NCBI RefSeq assembly: GCF_014280035.1
Contig: NZ_CP047957.1
Location: 124,001 to 188,000, forward strand
From: Synechococcus sp. A18-25c
GTDB taxonomy: Bacteria; Cyanobacteriota; Cyanobacteriia; PCC-6307; Cyanobiaceae
DNA: 64,000 nt
Direction of reading: 5' to 3'
This document shows positions 1-13,670 of the stretch, piece after piece. Each line of letters starts with the position of its first letter. Positions within the stretch are counted from its first letter, which is position 1. The position numbers were made by a program, and so were the translations under genes. The notes beneath the pieces were generated by a model. The model did no database searches. It saw only the letters and a list, made by a program, of their open reading frames with translations, and was not told the DNA's origin.

Positions 1-2
1 AT

Positions 3-2138
<2,136 letters not shown>

Positions 2139-2454
2139 TTTTTTAAACTAAATGCATCGATAGTTTGCGATTGGTTGATCAGCAATGCAATTCATTGAAT
2201 TTTTGCGATTGTCAAAATCTAAAAGTCTTGCTTCTCCCAGGTCGAGTAGTCGGAGTGTTCCATATCTTCAAGGTCTAAGTCCATCTTTAATTATTGGCAA
2301 TAGATGGATAAGGTTGTGGCAAGAAATTAAGCAAAGTCCTTGTTAATATCCTTTGACTCTTTTCATTATGAAAATGTGTTTACAAATACATAAGATTTCC
2401 TGCGCAGAGAATATAATGAGCTGATGCATGGTAATTTCAGCAATTATTTGTCCG
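2139..2454. other. AT-rich intergenic stretch between secA and the first TPR gene
   Basis: About 316 bases, clearly richer in A+T than secA upstream. A small AT hairpin (7-bp arms with a 3-base loop) spans about 2135-2152, overlapping the secA stop; it could be a weak terminator but has no GC-rich stem. No RNA gene or convincing ORF was seen. The composition change marks the left edge of the TPR block. Confidence 0.4.
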
Positions 2455-4734
2455 GTGAGTCAAGAAAAAATCATGCTGCAGTTGCAAGTAGCAATTTCGC
2501 GGCACAATCAGGGAGATTTGGATCAGGCAGAAGAAATTTACAAGCAAGTCCTTTCTGATGACGCTGAAAATCCCTATGCATTGAGATTTCTGGGCTGTTT
2601 GCAATCTTCTCGAGGGTGTCATCATTCCGCAATTTCGCTTTTGCGGCAAGCTACAAGAGTCTCTGCGATGGATCCAGAGTGTTGGTTCAGCTTGGGAAAT
2701 GCATATAAATCTGATTACAGGTTTGAAGATGCAGTGGCTTCTTATCGCATGGCCGAAGAGTGTGGATCTTTAAATCCTCATGTTTTTAATAATTGGGGGA
2801 GATGTTTGCAAGAGATGTCTCGGCAGCAAGAGTCGATATCAGTTCTGGAGAAGTCGGTAGCTCTCGATAGTAGTTGTTTTGGGGCATGGTTGGCACTCGG
2901 CAATGGCTGGAGAGAGCTTGGCAATGTATCGCGAGCTATCTTTTGCTACAAGAAGTCAATTATTGCATCTCCTTCCTTTGCCGATGCATATTTAAACCTC
3001 GGTAGTCTTCTTAAAGACGAGGGGGAGTACGAGGCAGCGCTTGACAATTATCGCAAGGCAATCAAGCTAAAGCCGGATTTTGTGCAAGCTTATTTTTGTT
3101 TGGCAAATGCGCTGAATGAGCAGGGAGATATTGAGGCAGCGCTTGACAATTATCACAAGGCAATCGAGCTAAATCCGGATTTTGCGCAAGCTTACTTTTG
3201 TCTGGCAAATGTGCTGACTGAGAATGGGGATTTTGAGGAAGCCCTTGACAGTTATCGGAAAGCAATTGAGATAATGCCTGATTTTGTGCAAGCTTATTTT
3301 AATTTGGCAAATGGGTTGAAAAAGAAGGGAGTTATCGAGGAAGCTCTTGACAGTTATCAGAAAGCAATTGAGCTAAAACCAAATTATGTGCAAGCTTATT
3401 TTAATTTGGCAAACTTATTGATTGATGAGGGAAGAGTTCTGGAAGCTCTTGAAAATTATCAGAAAGTGATTGAGCTAGATCCCAATTTTGCAAGTGCTTA
3501 TCTAAATTTGGGCGCTTTGCTGAAGGAACAGGGAAAACTAGAGGATGCTATATTAAATTATCGGAAGGCGATTGCAGTAAACCCAGATTACGCGGACGCA
3601 TACTTTAACTTAGGTCTTGTATTGAAGGAAGTGGGGGAGTTGGCTGCTGCTGCGGAAGCTTATGCCCAGTATTATCGATTAAAACCAATTGCAAAGAGTC
3701 TATCCCTTCCTTCTCTTGATTCCAAGCAATCTTTCGGCACTTTATTGCAGATAAAGGTGCCTGAAAGCGTTGAGCTTATTCCTTCTTATGTTTCAGCCAC
3801 TATTCCTTTCGGCATGCACTTGATTTATGTGCACATCCCCAAGACCGGGGGTATCCGTTTCTCAAATCCTATCTTTGAGTGTATGCAACGTATGCTTTTT
3901 AGTGGAGGCTGGGAGAATTACCAGGATCTCATTGCCATTGCTAATATACAGAAAAACTTTTCTTTACTGGTCAGTCATCGGATTGATTCCGTCTCGATGC
4001 GAGATGGGATTGTCGCAGCTCTATCTTCTTACGATATTACCTCACTTGACTTTTCATTCTTGACTTCTCATGGCGTCTCTTCTCGTGAGCTTTCCTTGGC
4101 GATGAGGGATCATTTCAATGCGCAGCCTCTTCGCATCGCAACTTGGAGGGATCCTATGAGCCGCCTACGATCAGCTCTGGACTATTGGTATAGGTTGTCT
4201 GAGGGAGATTTGGAACTTGTGAAACAGAAGATTGATCAAAAAGATCCTTTTTTAGACAATGCGATCTATCGTGGCTGTTATAGTGATTTCTCATTTCAGC
4301 TGTCGCCTGATGAGCTGCATGAAGCCCAGATCGACTATCTGATTGATATTGGAGACTTCTCCGTGATGAACCAGATCATGAGCTGTTTCCTCTCTAGATG
4401 TCGTCTTCCTAATATCATTATCAACAAAAGGGTGAATGTCACCCCTTTTAAACAAAAAATAGATTTAGCTCTTTCTGATTCTTTGATTATGCAGTGCGTG
4501 GATTCCGACTTCCTGACACGAGATTCTAGTTCTGGTATTCTCAAGATGGTTTCTAGTGGATTACCAGCAGCGTTCGTTATGGAATTCGATCCACACTTAA
4601 CTTCTTTTCATCCCCTGACTTTTATTGTCAATGGGACAACTGATGTCACGACTTCAATGCACAATTGGTTGCTCCCAACAGAGTATTTAACTACTGACGA
4701 AGGGCAAGTATTTTTGCAGAAAATTTTCTCTTGA
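2455..4734 (+). CDS. TPR-repeat protein with C-terminal sulfotransferase-like domain
   Basis: The protein has about 759 residues. The first ~410 are consecutive 34-residue TPR units (recurring pattern A-Y-FNLAN-L...G...EAL..Y.KAIEL.P). The C-terminal ~300 residues carry HIPKTGG (near residue 460), the 5'-phosphosulfate-binding motif of the Sulfotransfer_2 / heparan-sulfotransferase-like family. TWRDPMSRLRSALDYWYR about 110 residues later resembles the 3'-phosphate-binding motif. A PAPS-dependent sulfotransferase acting on a glycan or protein, with the TPRs as docking scaffold, is the likely role; the substrate is unknown. Start: GTG 2455 makes the N-terminus align with the next TPR gene (both have IM at residues 6-7, then the first TPR); ATG 2428 and ATG 2473 are alternatives. 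AT-rich codon use differs from secA and cysE on either side, suggesting an acquired or fast-evolving block. Confidence 0.75.
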   Translation: MSQEKIMLQLQVAISRHNQGDLDQAEEIYKQVLSDDAENPYALRFLGCLQSSRGCHHSAISLLRQATRVSAMDPECWFSLGNAYKSDYRFEDAVASYRMAEECGSLNPHVFNNWGRCLQEMSRQQESISVLEKSVALDSSCFGAWLALGNGWRELGNVSRAIFCYKKSIIASPSFADAYLNLGSLLKDEGEYEAALDNYRKAIKLKPDFVQAYFCLANALNEQGDIEAALDNYHKAIELNPDFAQAYFCLANVLTENGDFEEALDSYRKAIEIMPDFVQAYFNLANGLKKKGVIEEALDSYQKAIELKPNYVQAYFNLANLLIDEGRVLEALENYQKVIELDPNFASAYLNLGALLKEQGKLEDAILNYRKAIAVNPDYADAYFNLGLVLKEVGELAAAAEAYAQYYRLKPIAKSLSLPSLDSKQSFGTLLQIKVPESVELIPSYVSATIPFGMHLIYVHIPKTGGIRFSNPIFECMQRMLFSGGWENYQDLIAIANIQKNFSLLVSHRIDSVSMRDGIVAALSSYDITSLDFSFLTSHGVSSRELSLAMRDHFNAQPLRIATWRDPMSRLRSALDYWYRLSEGDLELVKQKIDQKDPFLDNAIYRGCYSDFSFQLSPDELHEAQIDYLIDIGDFSVMNQIMSCFLSRCRLPNIIINKRVNVTPFKQKIDLALSDSLIMQCVDSDFLTRDSSSGILKMVSSGLPAAFVMEFDPHLTSFHPLTFIVNGTTDVTTSMHNWLLPTEYLTTDEGQVFLQKIFS
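3031..3438 (+). repeat. Tandem 102-bp coding repeats (four TPR units)
   Basis: Four consecutive 102-base units begin at 3031, 3133, 3235 and 3337, each starting GAGGCAGC or GAGGAAGC and each encoding one 34-residue TPR. The first two are near-identical at DNA level (for example CTTGACAATTATC in both). A more diverged unit follows from 3439. DNA-level similarity, not just protein similarity, points to recent duplication or gene conversion. Confidence 0.8.
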
Positions 4735-4865
4735 TGTGAAAGTTTATTTGATAACGCACGCATTAGATTTCTACTGGGAATCGTAGATACCATTTCCCAA
4801 GGTTGTGGGTGCTCTGCACAAATTAAATTTTTATTGGTCCTGTCTTTGAGGGTCAGGATCCCTAG

Positions 4866-4900
4866 ATGTCAAACATTTGTTGTGAGGTGATATTTGACGT
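4866..4900. promoter_or_regulatory. Imperfect inverted repeat upstream of the second TPR gene
   Basis: ATGTCAAACAT (4866-4876) and ATATTTGACGT (4890-4900) are inverted copies matching at 9 of 11 positions, separated by 13 bases and ending 27 bases before the GTG start at 4928. The arms are operator-like. A transcript hairpin is the other possibility, but no T-run follows. Function is inferred only from symmetry and position. Confidence 0.35.
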
Positions 4901-4927
4901 AAAATTGAAGTAGTAAAGAGGTGCCTT

Positions 4928-7027
4928 GTGAATTATGACAACATTATGAGGCTGCTCCAGCAGGGCATACAGGCATACCAGAGAATGGATCTTGATAATG
5001 CCGAGTGTATTTTTAAACAGATTCTTGCTCAAAATCCGAAGGAGCCGAATGCCCTTCATTTGATTGGCTGTATTTATAAAGACCTTGGACAGTACGAGCT
5101 CGCTGCTCAGATGATCCAGGCATCTATAAGAGAAGACGATAGAAGTCCAATTCCCTTTCTTAATTTAGGTAAAATTCTTGTTATAGTTGGTCAGCATGAG
5201 AATGCTATTAGTATTTTTCAGGAGTCATTGAAGAGAAATCAAGGTAATGCTGAGGCTTGGTTTTGTATTGGTAATTCTCTTAAGCAAATCATGAAATTAG
5301 AGGAATCCAAGCAGTCGTATCGAAATGCATTGCAATTAGATCCTTCTCATGTTGGAGCAGCATCTAACTTGGGGGCGATACTCACCAATGAAGGTGAGTT
5401 CGATCAGGCGGAGCACTTGTTTTTAAAAGCCCTTGAACATACCCCTGGCGATATTATTATTAGGAATAATTATGGAAAATTATTATTTGATAAGGGGCAG
5501 TACGACGCGGCAATTAATCAGTATCAATGTGCTCTTTCGTATGCGCCACAGTATCCTGAGCTCCACTACAACCTTGGTAATGCATGCGTCGAAAATCGAA
5601 ACTTTGGCAAAGCTATCATATGTTATCGAAGGTCGATTGAGCTTAAGCCGGATTTAGCTGATGCGTATTTGAATCTGGGAGTTGTTTTGAATATTGAGGG
5701 ATCTGTTGACGAAGCGATAATAAATTACCGGAAAGTGATTGAGCTTAAGCCGGATTTAGCTGATGCGTATTTGAATCTGGGCGGTGTGTTGAAGGATAAA
5801 GGGTGTGTTGAGGAAGCAATTGCAAATTACCTGAAAGCCATTGAATTGAATCCAGATTTAGCTGATGCGTATTTGAATCTGGGCGCTGTGTTGAAGGATA
5901 AAGGGTGTGTTGAGGAAGCAATTGTAAATTACCGGAAAGCGATTGAAGTAAAGCCAGATTTTGCAGTTGCGAAGCAAGCTTTAATGCTATGTCTTGCTGA
6001 GAATGGTATTCGAGAGAGTGTTTCATTAGAGGACTATCAGGCTTGCAGAGCGTTAGTTGAGCAGGCAGGCATTCTGATCGCTGCTTATGCATCTTTTGAG
6101 CAGATCCCATCAAGCAGGCGGTCGATTAATTCCTGGATTGAGGACAAAAATGCTGGTTATTTCCAAGGACAGATGTTTGCCACTGTTTTTGTCAATTTGC
6201 CTTGGGTGAAGTCAAAACATTTTAAAGAGATAAGCGGTTCGTTGATTCCAGAGCCTGGCGATGGCTACTTAGATGCTGTTGACGCTTGTTTGTCTTCAGT
6301 CCCGACTTTGCAAATTCGGATGTCTCAAGCGCCTGTAATTTCTTCTTTGGTGGAATCTGTCGCTCGAAGGAAAGGAGATCTCATTGACGTAATTGACGTG
6401 GGTGGATGGTCAGGCAATGCTCTGTTTCTTTCGGGATTTAACGATTCTTGGGATGCTGTGAACTCTTGGACCGTAGTGGAAACCCATGCTGTTTGTGCTC
6501 CTGCGCGTGAGCAGTTGCCTCGACTGCTTGAATCTTTGCCAGAAGAGTCGGGAGGAAAAAAAAATCTTGTTAAGCTTTCTTTTGAAGAGCTTAACTCATT
6601 TTATACTGCCTCTAGTGCTTCGCGTAAACCAGATTTAATCTGGTCAAGCACTGCGCAGCATTATAATGCTAACTTTCCTTGTGATTTGGATGCTTTGCTT
6701 TCATTTGGGGCGGATTTAGTTTATCTCGATACACTTCCTTATTTGTCAAGTTCCTGCTCAGCTTTGAACGTTTGTGAATTTACCGAATTAAGGGTTGCTG
6801 ACCAGATGGTATCTTTTCTAATGAGTTTAAAATACTTGAAAGAATTGATTGCAGAAGCAGCTTTGAAACACGGTTACTCTTTTAAAGTTTGGGATCAGCA
6901 TATTGAGCCAAAATTAGTTTTTTGGCAGCCGCAGGAAAACGATAGTTCACTGCCCAACATTGTGCAAAAAGATGCTAAGCCCTTGCTGATGAAAGTTTGT
7001 TCCATTCGTTTTGATAAGTTGGACTGA
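4928..7027 (+). CDS. TPR-repeat protein with C-terminal methyltransferase-like domain
   Basis: The protein has 699 residues. Residues 1 to about 350 are TPR units, several near-identical in DNA. The C-terminal part contains IDVIDVGGWSG at about residue 485, a glycine-rich SAM-binding loop, followed by WTVVETHAVCAPAREQLP. This layout recalls the TIGR04325 family of putative methyltransferases often found in sugar and surface-polysaccharide loci. The GTG start follows AGAGG with about 6 bases spacing and sits 193 bases after the upstream TPR-sulfotransferase gene on the same strand. The two proteins share the same architecture (TPR scaffold plus small-molecule transferase), so they may modify a common surface glycan or glycoprotein. 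The methyltransferase call is by motif only; the substrate is unknown. Codon use is AT-rich. Confidence 0.7.
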   Translation: MNYDNIMRLLQQGIQAYQRMDLDNAECIFKQILAQNPKEPNALHLIGCIYKDLGQYELAAQMIQASIREDDRSPIPFLNLGKILVIVGQHENAISIFQESLKRNQGNAEAWFCIGNSLKQIMKLEESKQSYRNALQLDPSHVGAASNLGAILTNEGEFDQAEHLFLKALEHTPGDIIIRNNYGKLLFDKGQYDAAINQYQCALSYAPQYPELHYNLGNACVENRNFGKAIICYRRSIELKPDLADAYLNLGVVLNIEGSVDEAIINYRKVIELKPDLADAYLNLGGVLKDKGCVEEAIANYLKAIELNPDLADAYLNLGAVLKDKGCVEEAIVNYRKAIEVKPDFAVAKQALMLCLAENGIRESVSLEDYQACRALVEQAGILIAAYASFEQIPSSRRSINSWIEDKNAGYFQGQMFATVFVNLPWVKSKHFKEISGSLIPEPGDGYLDAVDACLSSVPTLQIRMSQAPVISSLVESVARRKGDLIDVIDVGGWSGNALFLSGFNDSWDAVNSWTVVETHAVCAPAREQLPRLLESLPEESGGKKNLVKLSFEELNSFYTASSASRKPDLIWSSTAQHYNANFPCDLDALLSFGADLVYLDTLPYLSSSCSALNVCEFTELRVADQMVSFLMSLKYLKELIAEAALKHGYSFKVWDQHIEPKLVFWQPQENDSSLPNIVQKDAKPLLMKVCSIRFDKLD
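5648..5953 (+). repeat. Tandem 102-bp coding repeats (three TPR units)
   Basis: Units begin at 5648, 5750 and 5852, each opening CCGGATTTAGCTGATGCG or CCAGATTTAGCTGATGCG. The second and third are almost identical across about 70 bases (differences such as GGCGGT versus GGCGCT). A fourth copy at 5954 diverges quickly. This indicates very recent expansion of the TPR array and likely copy-number variation between strains. Confidence 0.8.
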
Positions 7028-7256
7028 AAGTCTTTGTTGTGTGAAAATGACCTAGTCAATAACATGTGTTCGGCGAATTAATTGCCATTTAATCTTACTT
7101 CCGATTAGAGAAGCCTTGCATTATATTTGCAGGATTCCTCATGTTAATTAAACACAGTGATGTATCCCTGCTTGTGGGGTGCGCGATCTTCAAGGTGGAG
7201 GCGTATTCGCAGCTATGCCCCTGTCTGGTGTGGTTCTCCTCATGCCCTAAAGCACG

Positions 7257-8000
7257 TTAGTCCCCCAAAAACTCCAGGATCTCCCGGTCTTTGAGGTTCT
7301 GGGCTTTGCCGCTTCGCACCTCGCGCAGGGTGCTGCCGTTGGCAGCGGCCATGGTTCTGAGGTTGTCCTGGAGGCTGCGCACCTGGCCCTCTAGCTGATC
7401 GATCCGCTCCATCAGGTTGCGGATCACGTTGGCTTCAGCATCGGGCAGCGCTGAGTGGGCCAGAGGATTGATTCGCACGCCGCTTTGGTGGACCACCCGG
7501 CCGGGGATACCCACAACCGTGCAGTCAGCTGCCACGTTGCGCACCACCACGGATCCCGCGCCGACGCGGGTGTTGGCGCCCACTTCAATGGCCCCGAGCA
7601 CCTTGGCGCCGGCACCGATCACCACGTTGTTGGCAAGCGTGGGGTGCCGTTTGCCGTGATCTTTACCCGTACCGCCCAGGGTGACGCCCTGATACAGCAG
7701 GCAGCGGTCGCCCACCTCGGCGGTTTCGCCGATCACGACACCCATGCCGTGGTCGATGAACACCCCGTGGCCGATGGTGGCGCCCGGGTGGATTTCCACG
7801 CCAGTGAGTCCCCGCCCCAGTTGGCTGAGCAGGCGGGCTGGCAGCTTTAGGGGCAGCCTGGAGCGCCACAGCCGGTGGCTGAGGCGGTGCAGCGTCAAGG
7901 CTTGGAAGCCTGGATAGCAGAGCAGGATTTCCAGCGGCCCACGCGCTGCGGGGTCCCGTTCACGAATGATCGCCAGGTCGGCGCGGAGGTGGTTAAGCAT
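7257..8000 (-). CDS. cysE: Serine O-acetyltransferase
   Basis: Transfers acetyl from acetyl-CoA to L-serine, the first committed step of cysteine synthesis in the cytosol. The N-terminal helical part ([16 protein letters not shown]) is followed by the left-handed beta-helix hexapeptide domain with [21 protein letters not shown], where the active-site histidines lie, then GVTLGGTGK and [13 protein letters not shown]. The C-terminal ~60 residues form a predicted helical tail. ATG at 8000 gives the family-typical N-terminus [10 protein letters not shown] (about 247 residues); an in-frame GTG at 8024 would add eight residues. No strong ribosome site is visible at either. The gene stands alone on the minus strand, with the GntR regulator gene upstream in the same direction. 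Confidence 0.93.
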   Translation of the reverse strand: MLNHLRADLAIIRERDPAARGPLEILLCYPGFQALTLHRLSHRLWRSRLPLKLPARLLSQLGRGLTGVEIHPGATIGHGVFIDHGMGVVIGETAEVGDRCLLYQGVTLGGTGKDHGKRHPTLANNVVIGAGAKVLGAIEVGANTRVGAGSVVVRNVAADCTVVGIPGRVVHQSGVRINPLAHSALPDAEANVIRNLMERIDQLEGQVRSLQDNLRTMAAANGSTLREVRSGKAQNLKDREILEFLGD

Positions 8001-8055
8001 GCCTGGGCGCCGCGCTTTCAGCACTGGAGGGCGTCATTGTGGCAGCTGGCAGTGC

Positions 8056-9045
8056 TCAGCTGGTTTGGAGACCAATCTCCTTGCGCAGCTGCTCGATCGT
8101 GTCGCCGCTCAGGTAGCTCTCGGCGCAGTGCACTTGGGGCATGCGCATCAGCTGGGAGCGGTTTTGGCGCAGGCTCTGCTCCACTAGGGGCATACTCGGG
8201 CGATCGCACAGCACGTGACTGGAGGCCCGCAGTAGGGCCAGCAGGCGGCTCTGCACATCGGGTGTTGCGGTCATTAGCAGCAGTTCGTTGCCGCGCATGC
8301 TGTGCAGGATCACCTCCGCAGCGCGCAGGATGCCGGGGCTGATGCTCACCAGGCCTACGCAGCTGCCTTGGCGCAGCTCCTTGAGCATGGCCAACTCGCC
8401 GCGGAAGTCGTTGAGATCCACGGCCACAGCTCGCACGCCGTGTTTTTTGGCCAGCTCTTCTACGGGTTGCAGGAAGTAGCGGCTGGTCACCACCGTGCCG
8501 TTGCTGGCGCTGTCCAGCACGCTTTCCAGCTCCTCCATTGGCACCACCTCCACGGGCACGTCCAAGCAGGGCTCCAGCTCTTCGGCGATCAACATCGAGG
8601 CACCGATGTCTTCCCGGGGGGTGCTCACCAGCACGCGGGCGCCGCAGCGCAGGCGCCAGTCGATTTCACGGGTGAGCAGGTCGCGGGTCTGCTGCAGGGT
8701 GCAGCCGGCATTTAGGAGTCCATCCACGCACTTGCGCACCTCCCGGTCGATGTCGGTGACCCCGCGGTTGCGCATGGTCATCGGCGAGCGGATCTCCCGC
8801 GGCTTCTGCTGGTCGCGCACGTAGATGCCCGAGCCGGCCATGGCTTCCACCACGCCATCGGTTTCCAGCTGGCGGTACACCTTGCTGATCGTGTTGCGGT
8901 GCAGTCCGGTCTGCATCGCCAGCTGACGGGTGCTAGGCAGGCGATGACCCGGGGGGTAGTGCCTGGCGGCAATGGCGAAACAGATCTGGTTGTACAGCTG
9001 GGTCGACGCGGGGATATCGCTTTCCTGCTGGATGTGGAATCGCAC
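8056..9045 (-). CDS. GntR-family transcriptional regulator
   Basis: About 329 residues. The N-terminal winged helix-turn-helix of the GntR family is clear: PASTQLYNQICFAIAARHYPPGHRLPSTRQLA, then LHRNTISKVYRQLETDGVVEAMAGSGIYV (shown in two parts). The ~240-residue C-terminal domain is not the aminotransferase-like MocR type; it looks like a cyanobacterial effector domain I cannot name. GTG 9045 is chosen because it places the HTH about 10 residues in and leaves a short divergent promoter region to the hydrolase gene; in-frame starts up to 9216 would run into that gene. It is divergent from the dienelactone hydrolase (about 80 bases apart) and might regulate it, but this is inference. Confidence 0.82.
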   Translation of the reverse strand: MRFHIQQESDIPASTQLYNQICFAIAARHYPPGHRLPSTRQLAMQTGLHRNTISKVYRQLETDGVVEAMAGSGIYVRDQQKPREIRSPMTMRNRGVTDIDREVRKCVDGLLNAGCTLQQTRDLLTREIDWRLRCGARVLVSTPREDIGASMLIAEELEPCLDVPVEVVPMEELESVLDSASNGTVVTSRYFLQPVEELAKKHGVRAVAVDLNDFRGELAMLKELRQGSCVGLVSISPGILRAAEVILHSMRGNELLLMTATPDVQSRLLALLRASSHVLCDRPSMPLVEQSLRQNRSQLMRMPQVHCAESYLSGDTIEQLRKEIGLQTS

Positions 9046-9124
9046 GCCGGTGGGCCGGATCAAGATGCGGCCACCATAAGGAGTGAACGGCTCGGTGACA
9101 ATTGGCTGGGTGGTCAGTGTCCCT

Positions 9125-9934
9125 ATGCCAGTTCCCGTCACACCGGAAATCGAGTCCCGTTGGTGCGTGGTGGATGGGGGGCCTGTGCCCTTGCGCTGCT
9201 GGTGGTCGCTGCCCAAGTCATTGCGTGGCGATAAGGTGATGACGATACGAAATAGTAACCAGGGCGGTACGAGAAAGGAACATCAACGTGCCATCTTGGT
9301 GCTTCCCGAAGTGTCTGGTGTGAATGCTTGGGTGCGCTCCGTGGCCGATCGCTTCGCGTCCATGGGCGTACCTGCCCTGGCGATGCCCCTGTTCGCACGC
9401 ACGGCTCCTCAGCTCGATCTCGGTTATGGCGAGATGCAACTCGCGCAGGGGCGGGAGCACAAAAACGCCACCCAGGCCGATGAACTTCTGGCCGACCTGC
9501 AGACGGCGATCGCTTGGCTCCGGCGCACCCTGGAGGCTCCGAATCTGGAGATCACCGTGGTGGGGTTCTGTTTCGGGGGGCATGCAACTTGGCTGGCCGC
9601 CACCCTGCCGGAGGTGGCCCGCAGCTTTGCGTTTTACGGAGCTGGTGTGGTGCAGGGGCGGCCCGGTGGTGGCGCTCCCACCCTCGAGCTCTTGCCGCAG
9701 GTCACAGGCGCGTTCACTTGCCTATTCGGCCTCGACGATCCGCTGATTCCCGCCAGCGATCGCGCCGCGATTGAAGCGGCCTTGCAGGTCGCCGATCCAG
9801 AAGGGCGACGCCTGCGCGCATTCAGCTTTGCCGGCGCTGATCACGGCTTCATGTGTGACGCCCGCGCTGCCTTTGACGACAAAGCCGCCAGCGCGGGCTG
9901 GCGGCTGTTGAAGGACTCGCTTGGCCTTAACTGA
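9125..9934 (+). CDS. Dienelactone hydrolase family protein
   Basis: Alpha/beta hydrolase of about 269 residues. It has the DLH triad: nucleophile Cys in GFCFGG (near residue 153), Asp in FGLDDPLIP and His in GADHGF near the C-terminus. The cysteine nucleophile rather than serine marks the dienelactone hydrolase family. The N-terminal strand (SRWCVVDGGPVPLRCWW) belongs to the fold, so the start must lie upstream of the ATG at 9240; ATG 9125 is preferred over 9083, which would reach further into the divergent promoter region. Soluble, substrate unknown; marine picocyanobacteria commonly carry such a protein. It ends 10 bases before the convergent infC stop. Confidence 0.82.
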   Translation: MPVPVTPEIESRWCVVDGGPVPLRCWWSLPKSLRGDKVMTIRNSNQGGTRKEHQRAILVLPEVSGVNAWVRSVADRFASMGVPALAMPLFARTAPQLDLGYGEMQLAQGREHKNATQADELLADLQTAIAWLRRTLEAPNLEITVVGFCFGGHATWLAATLPEVARSFAFYGAGVVQGRPGGGAPTLELLPQVTGAFTCLFGLDDPLIPASDRAAIEAALQVADPEGRRLRAFSFAGADHGFMCDARAAFDDKAASAGWRLLKDSLGLN

Positions 9935-9943
9935 GCGAACGGA

Positions 9944-10600
9944 TCAGCCGTTGTTGCTGGGTTTGCCCACGGTGCGCACGGCGCGTGGGGGTGCGGTGAT
10001 CGTGCGCACCGCTTTGTTCGCCACGTCGTCTTTGTCGTCTTTTTTCACCAGCGGCGTTTTGCGAGGTGTGAGGAACATGATCATGTTGCGGCCTTCCCGT
10101 TTGGGAGGCTGCTGGATCTCGGCCGGTTCCTCCAGGTCTTTGGCCATGCGGCGCAGCAGCGTTTCAGCCAAAGCGGTGTGCTGAATCTCGCGGCCGCGGA
10201 AAATCACCGTGCACTTCACCTTGTCGCCGGCCTTGAGAAAGCGCTGGGCCTGACCGATCCGCACGTCGTAGTCGTGCTGGTCGATCTTGTAGCGCATCTT
10301 GACCTCCTTCACTTCGGTCTGGTGCGACTTCTTCTTGGCCTCCTTGGCTTTCTTTTCCTGTTCGAATTTGTATTTGCCGTAATCCATGATCCGGCACACC
10401 GGCGGATCGGCCTTCTCGCTCACCAACACCAGGTCGAGCTCTCGCTCCTGTGCCACGGCCAGAGCCTGTTCCCGGTCGATCACCCCGAGCTGGGTGCCAT
10501 CAGCATCGACCACCCGCAGTTGGGGGTAATTGATGCGTTCGTTGATGTTGGGAAGCTCCCGAACGGGAGCGCGGCGGTCAAAACGAGGACGTGGTGGCAT
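9944..10600 (-). CDS. infC: Translation initiation factor IF-3
   Basis: Binds the 30S subunit, blocks premature 50S joining and proofreads initiator tRNA. The protein has 218 residues: N-domain with [16 protein letters not shown], then the linker with [21 protein letters not shown], nearly the full IF-3 signature, and C-domain with [13 protein letters not shown] and [12 protein letters not shown]. Compared with E. coli IF-3 (180 residues) it has about 15 extra N-terminal residues and a basic, low-complexity C-terminal tail of about 40 residues ([18 protein letters not shown] onward). It lies 53 bases downstream of miaA on the same strand, so both may be co-transcribed. Confidence 0.97.
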   Translation of the reverse strand: MPPRPRFDRRAPVRELPNINERINYPQLRVVDADGTQLGVIDREQALAVAQERELDLVLVSEKADPPVCRIMDYGKYKFEQEKKAKEAKKKSHQTEVKEVKMRYKIDQHDYDVRIGQAQRFLKAGDKVKCTVIFRGREIQHTALAETLLRRMAKDLEEPAEIQQPPKREGRNMIMFLTPRKTPLVKKDDKDDVANKAVRTITAPPRAVRTVGKPSNNG

Positions 10601-10653
10601 TCAGTGGGAGCAAGGGCGGCTTGGCCACAATCAGCCAAGCAATGTTGTAAGCC

Positions 10654-11586
10654 TCACCCTAGACCCGCCTCGATCAGCTGGGTGGCTTCCTTAAGGGCAT
10701 CAGCATCTCCCAGCCAATGCGGTTGGTGCTGACGCCGGAACCAGGTGCGCTGGCGTTTGGCGAATTGCTGGGTGCGTTGGGTGGTCTGACGGATGGCCCG
10801 GTCCTGGTTGAGGCGGCCATCCAGCACTTGCAGGGCTTCGCCATAGCCGATGGTTTGCAGCAATGGCAGCGCGGCGCCGTAGCGCTCCTTGAGTTGACGG
10901 GTTTCCTCCAGCAGGCCACCCGCATACAGCTCTTCAGTGCGCTGGCTGATGCGCTGGCGCAGATCCGCCGGGTTCAGGCCCAGTTCCAGCACCCGCCAGG
11001 GTGGTGGCTCGGCGCTGGTCTGCTTGCTCATCGGCTGGCCTGTCGCATAAAGCACCTCCAGGGCTCGCTGGGTGCGCACGGCATCCGCCGCGGCGATGCG
11101 TTGGCCGGCGGCGGGGTCGGCTTCCTGCAGCAATTGATGGCAGACCGATTGGCCCAGGTTGGCCAGCTGCTGTCGCAGTGCGGGCTGGGGTGGAACGGCC
11201 GGAGGGCGCAGGCCACTGGTGAGAGCCTTCAAATACAAACCGCTGCCCCCCACCAGGAAGGCCATGCCGCGTTGTTGCAGGCTGCCGTTGATCGCTTCAT
11301 TGGCTTCCTGCTGGAACTCCTGGAGGGTGATCGGTTGATCGGGGCGTCGCAGATCCAGCAGGTGATGGGGGACGCGCGCCTGCTGGGCGGCGGTGGGCTT
11401 GGCTGTGCCCACATCCATCTCGGCGTAAAGCTGGCGTGAATCGATGTTGAGGATCTCCAGTTCGAAGCGTTCCGCCAGCTCCAGGGCCAATGCCGTCTTG
11501 CCGCTGGCGGTGGGTCCCAGCAGCACCACCACCAGTGGTGGATCCAGCGCTGCATCGGGCGCTGCAGGTGGGCTGGAGTCGGGCAT
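10654..11586 (-). CDS. miaA: tRNA dimethylallyltransferase
   Basis: Adds the dimethylallyl group to N6 of adenosine-37 in tRNAs reading UNN codons. The protein has 310 residues. The P-loop [15 protein letters not shown] lies near residues 25-40, [16 protein letters not shown] binds substrate, and [13 protein letters not shown] and RTWFRRQ near the end are MiaA hallmarks. ATG 11586 gives a short Pro/Asp-rich leader before the P-loop. It is divergent from gyrB (116 bases between the starts) and followed by infC. Confidence 0.96.
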   Translation of the reverse strand: MPDSSPPAAPDAALDPPLVVVLLGPTASGKTALALELAERFELEILNIDSRQLYAEMDVGTAKPTAAQQARVPHHLLDLRRPDQPITLQEFQQEANEAINGSLQQRGMAFLVGGSGLYLKALTSGLRPPAVPPQPALRQQLANLGQSVCHQLLQEADPAAGQRIAAADAVRTQRALEVLYATGQPMSKQTSAEPPPWRVLELGLNPADLRQRISQRTEELYAGGLLEETRQLKERYGAALPLLQTIGYGEALQVLDGRLNQDRAIRQTTQRTQQFAKRQRTWFRRQHQPHWLGDADALKEATQLIEAGLG

Positions 11587-11621
11587 CGAGTGAAAAGGGG
11601 GTGCACCCCTGCAAAAAATGA

Positions 11622-13669
<2,048 letters not shown>

Positions 13670-13670
<1 letters not shown>

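Noticed and set aside
3031-5953. Regular 102-bp repeats considered as a CRISPR or minisatellite array
   Set aside because: Units are in frame, without spacers, and encode TPR motifs; they are coding repeats.
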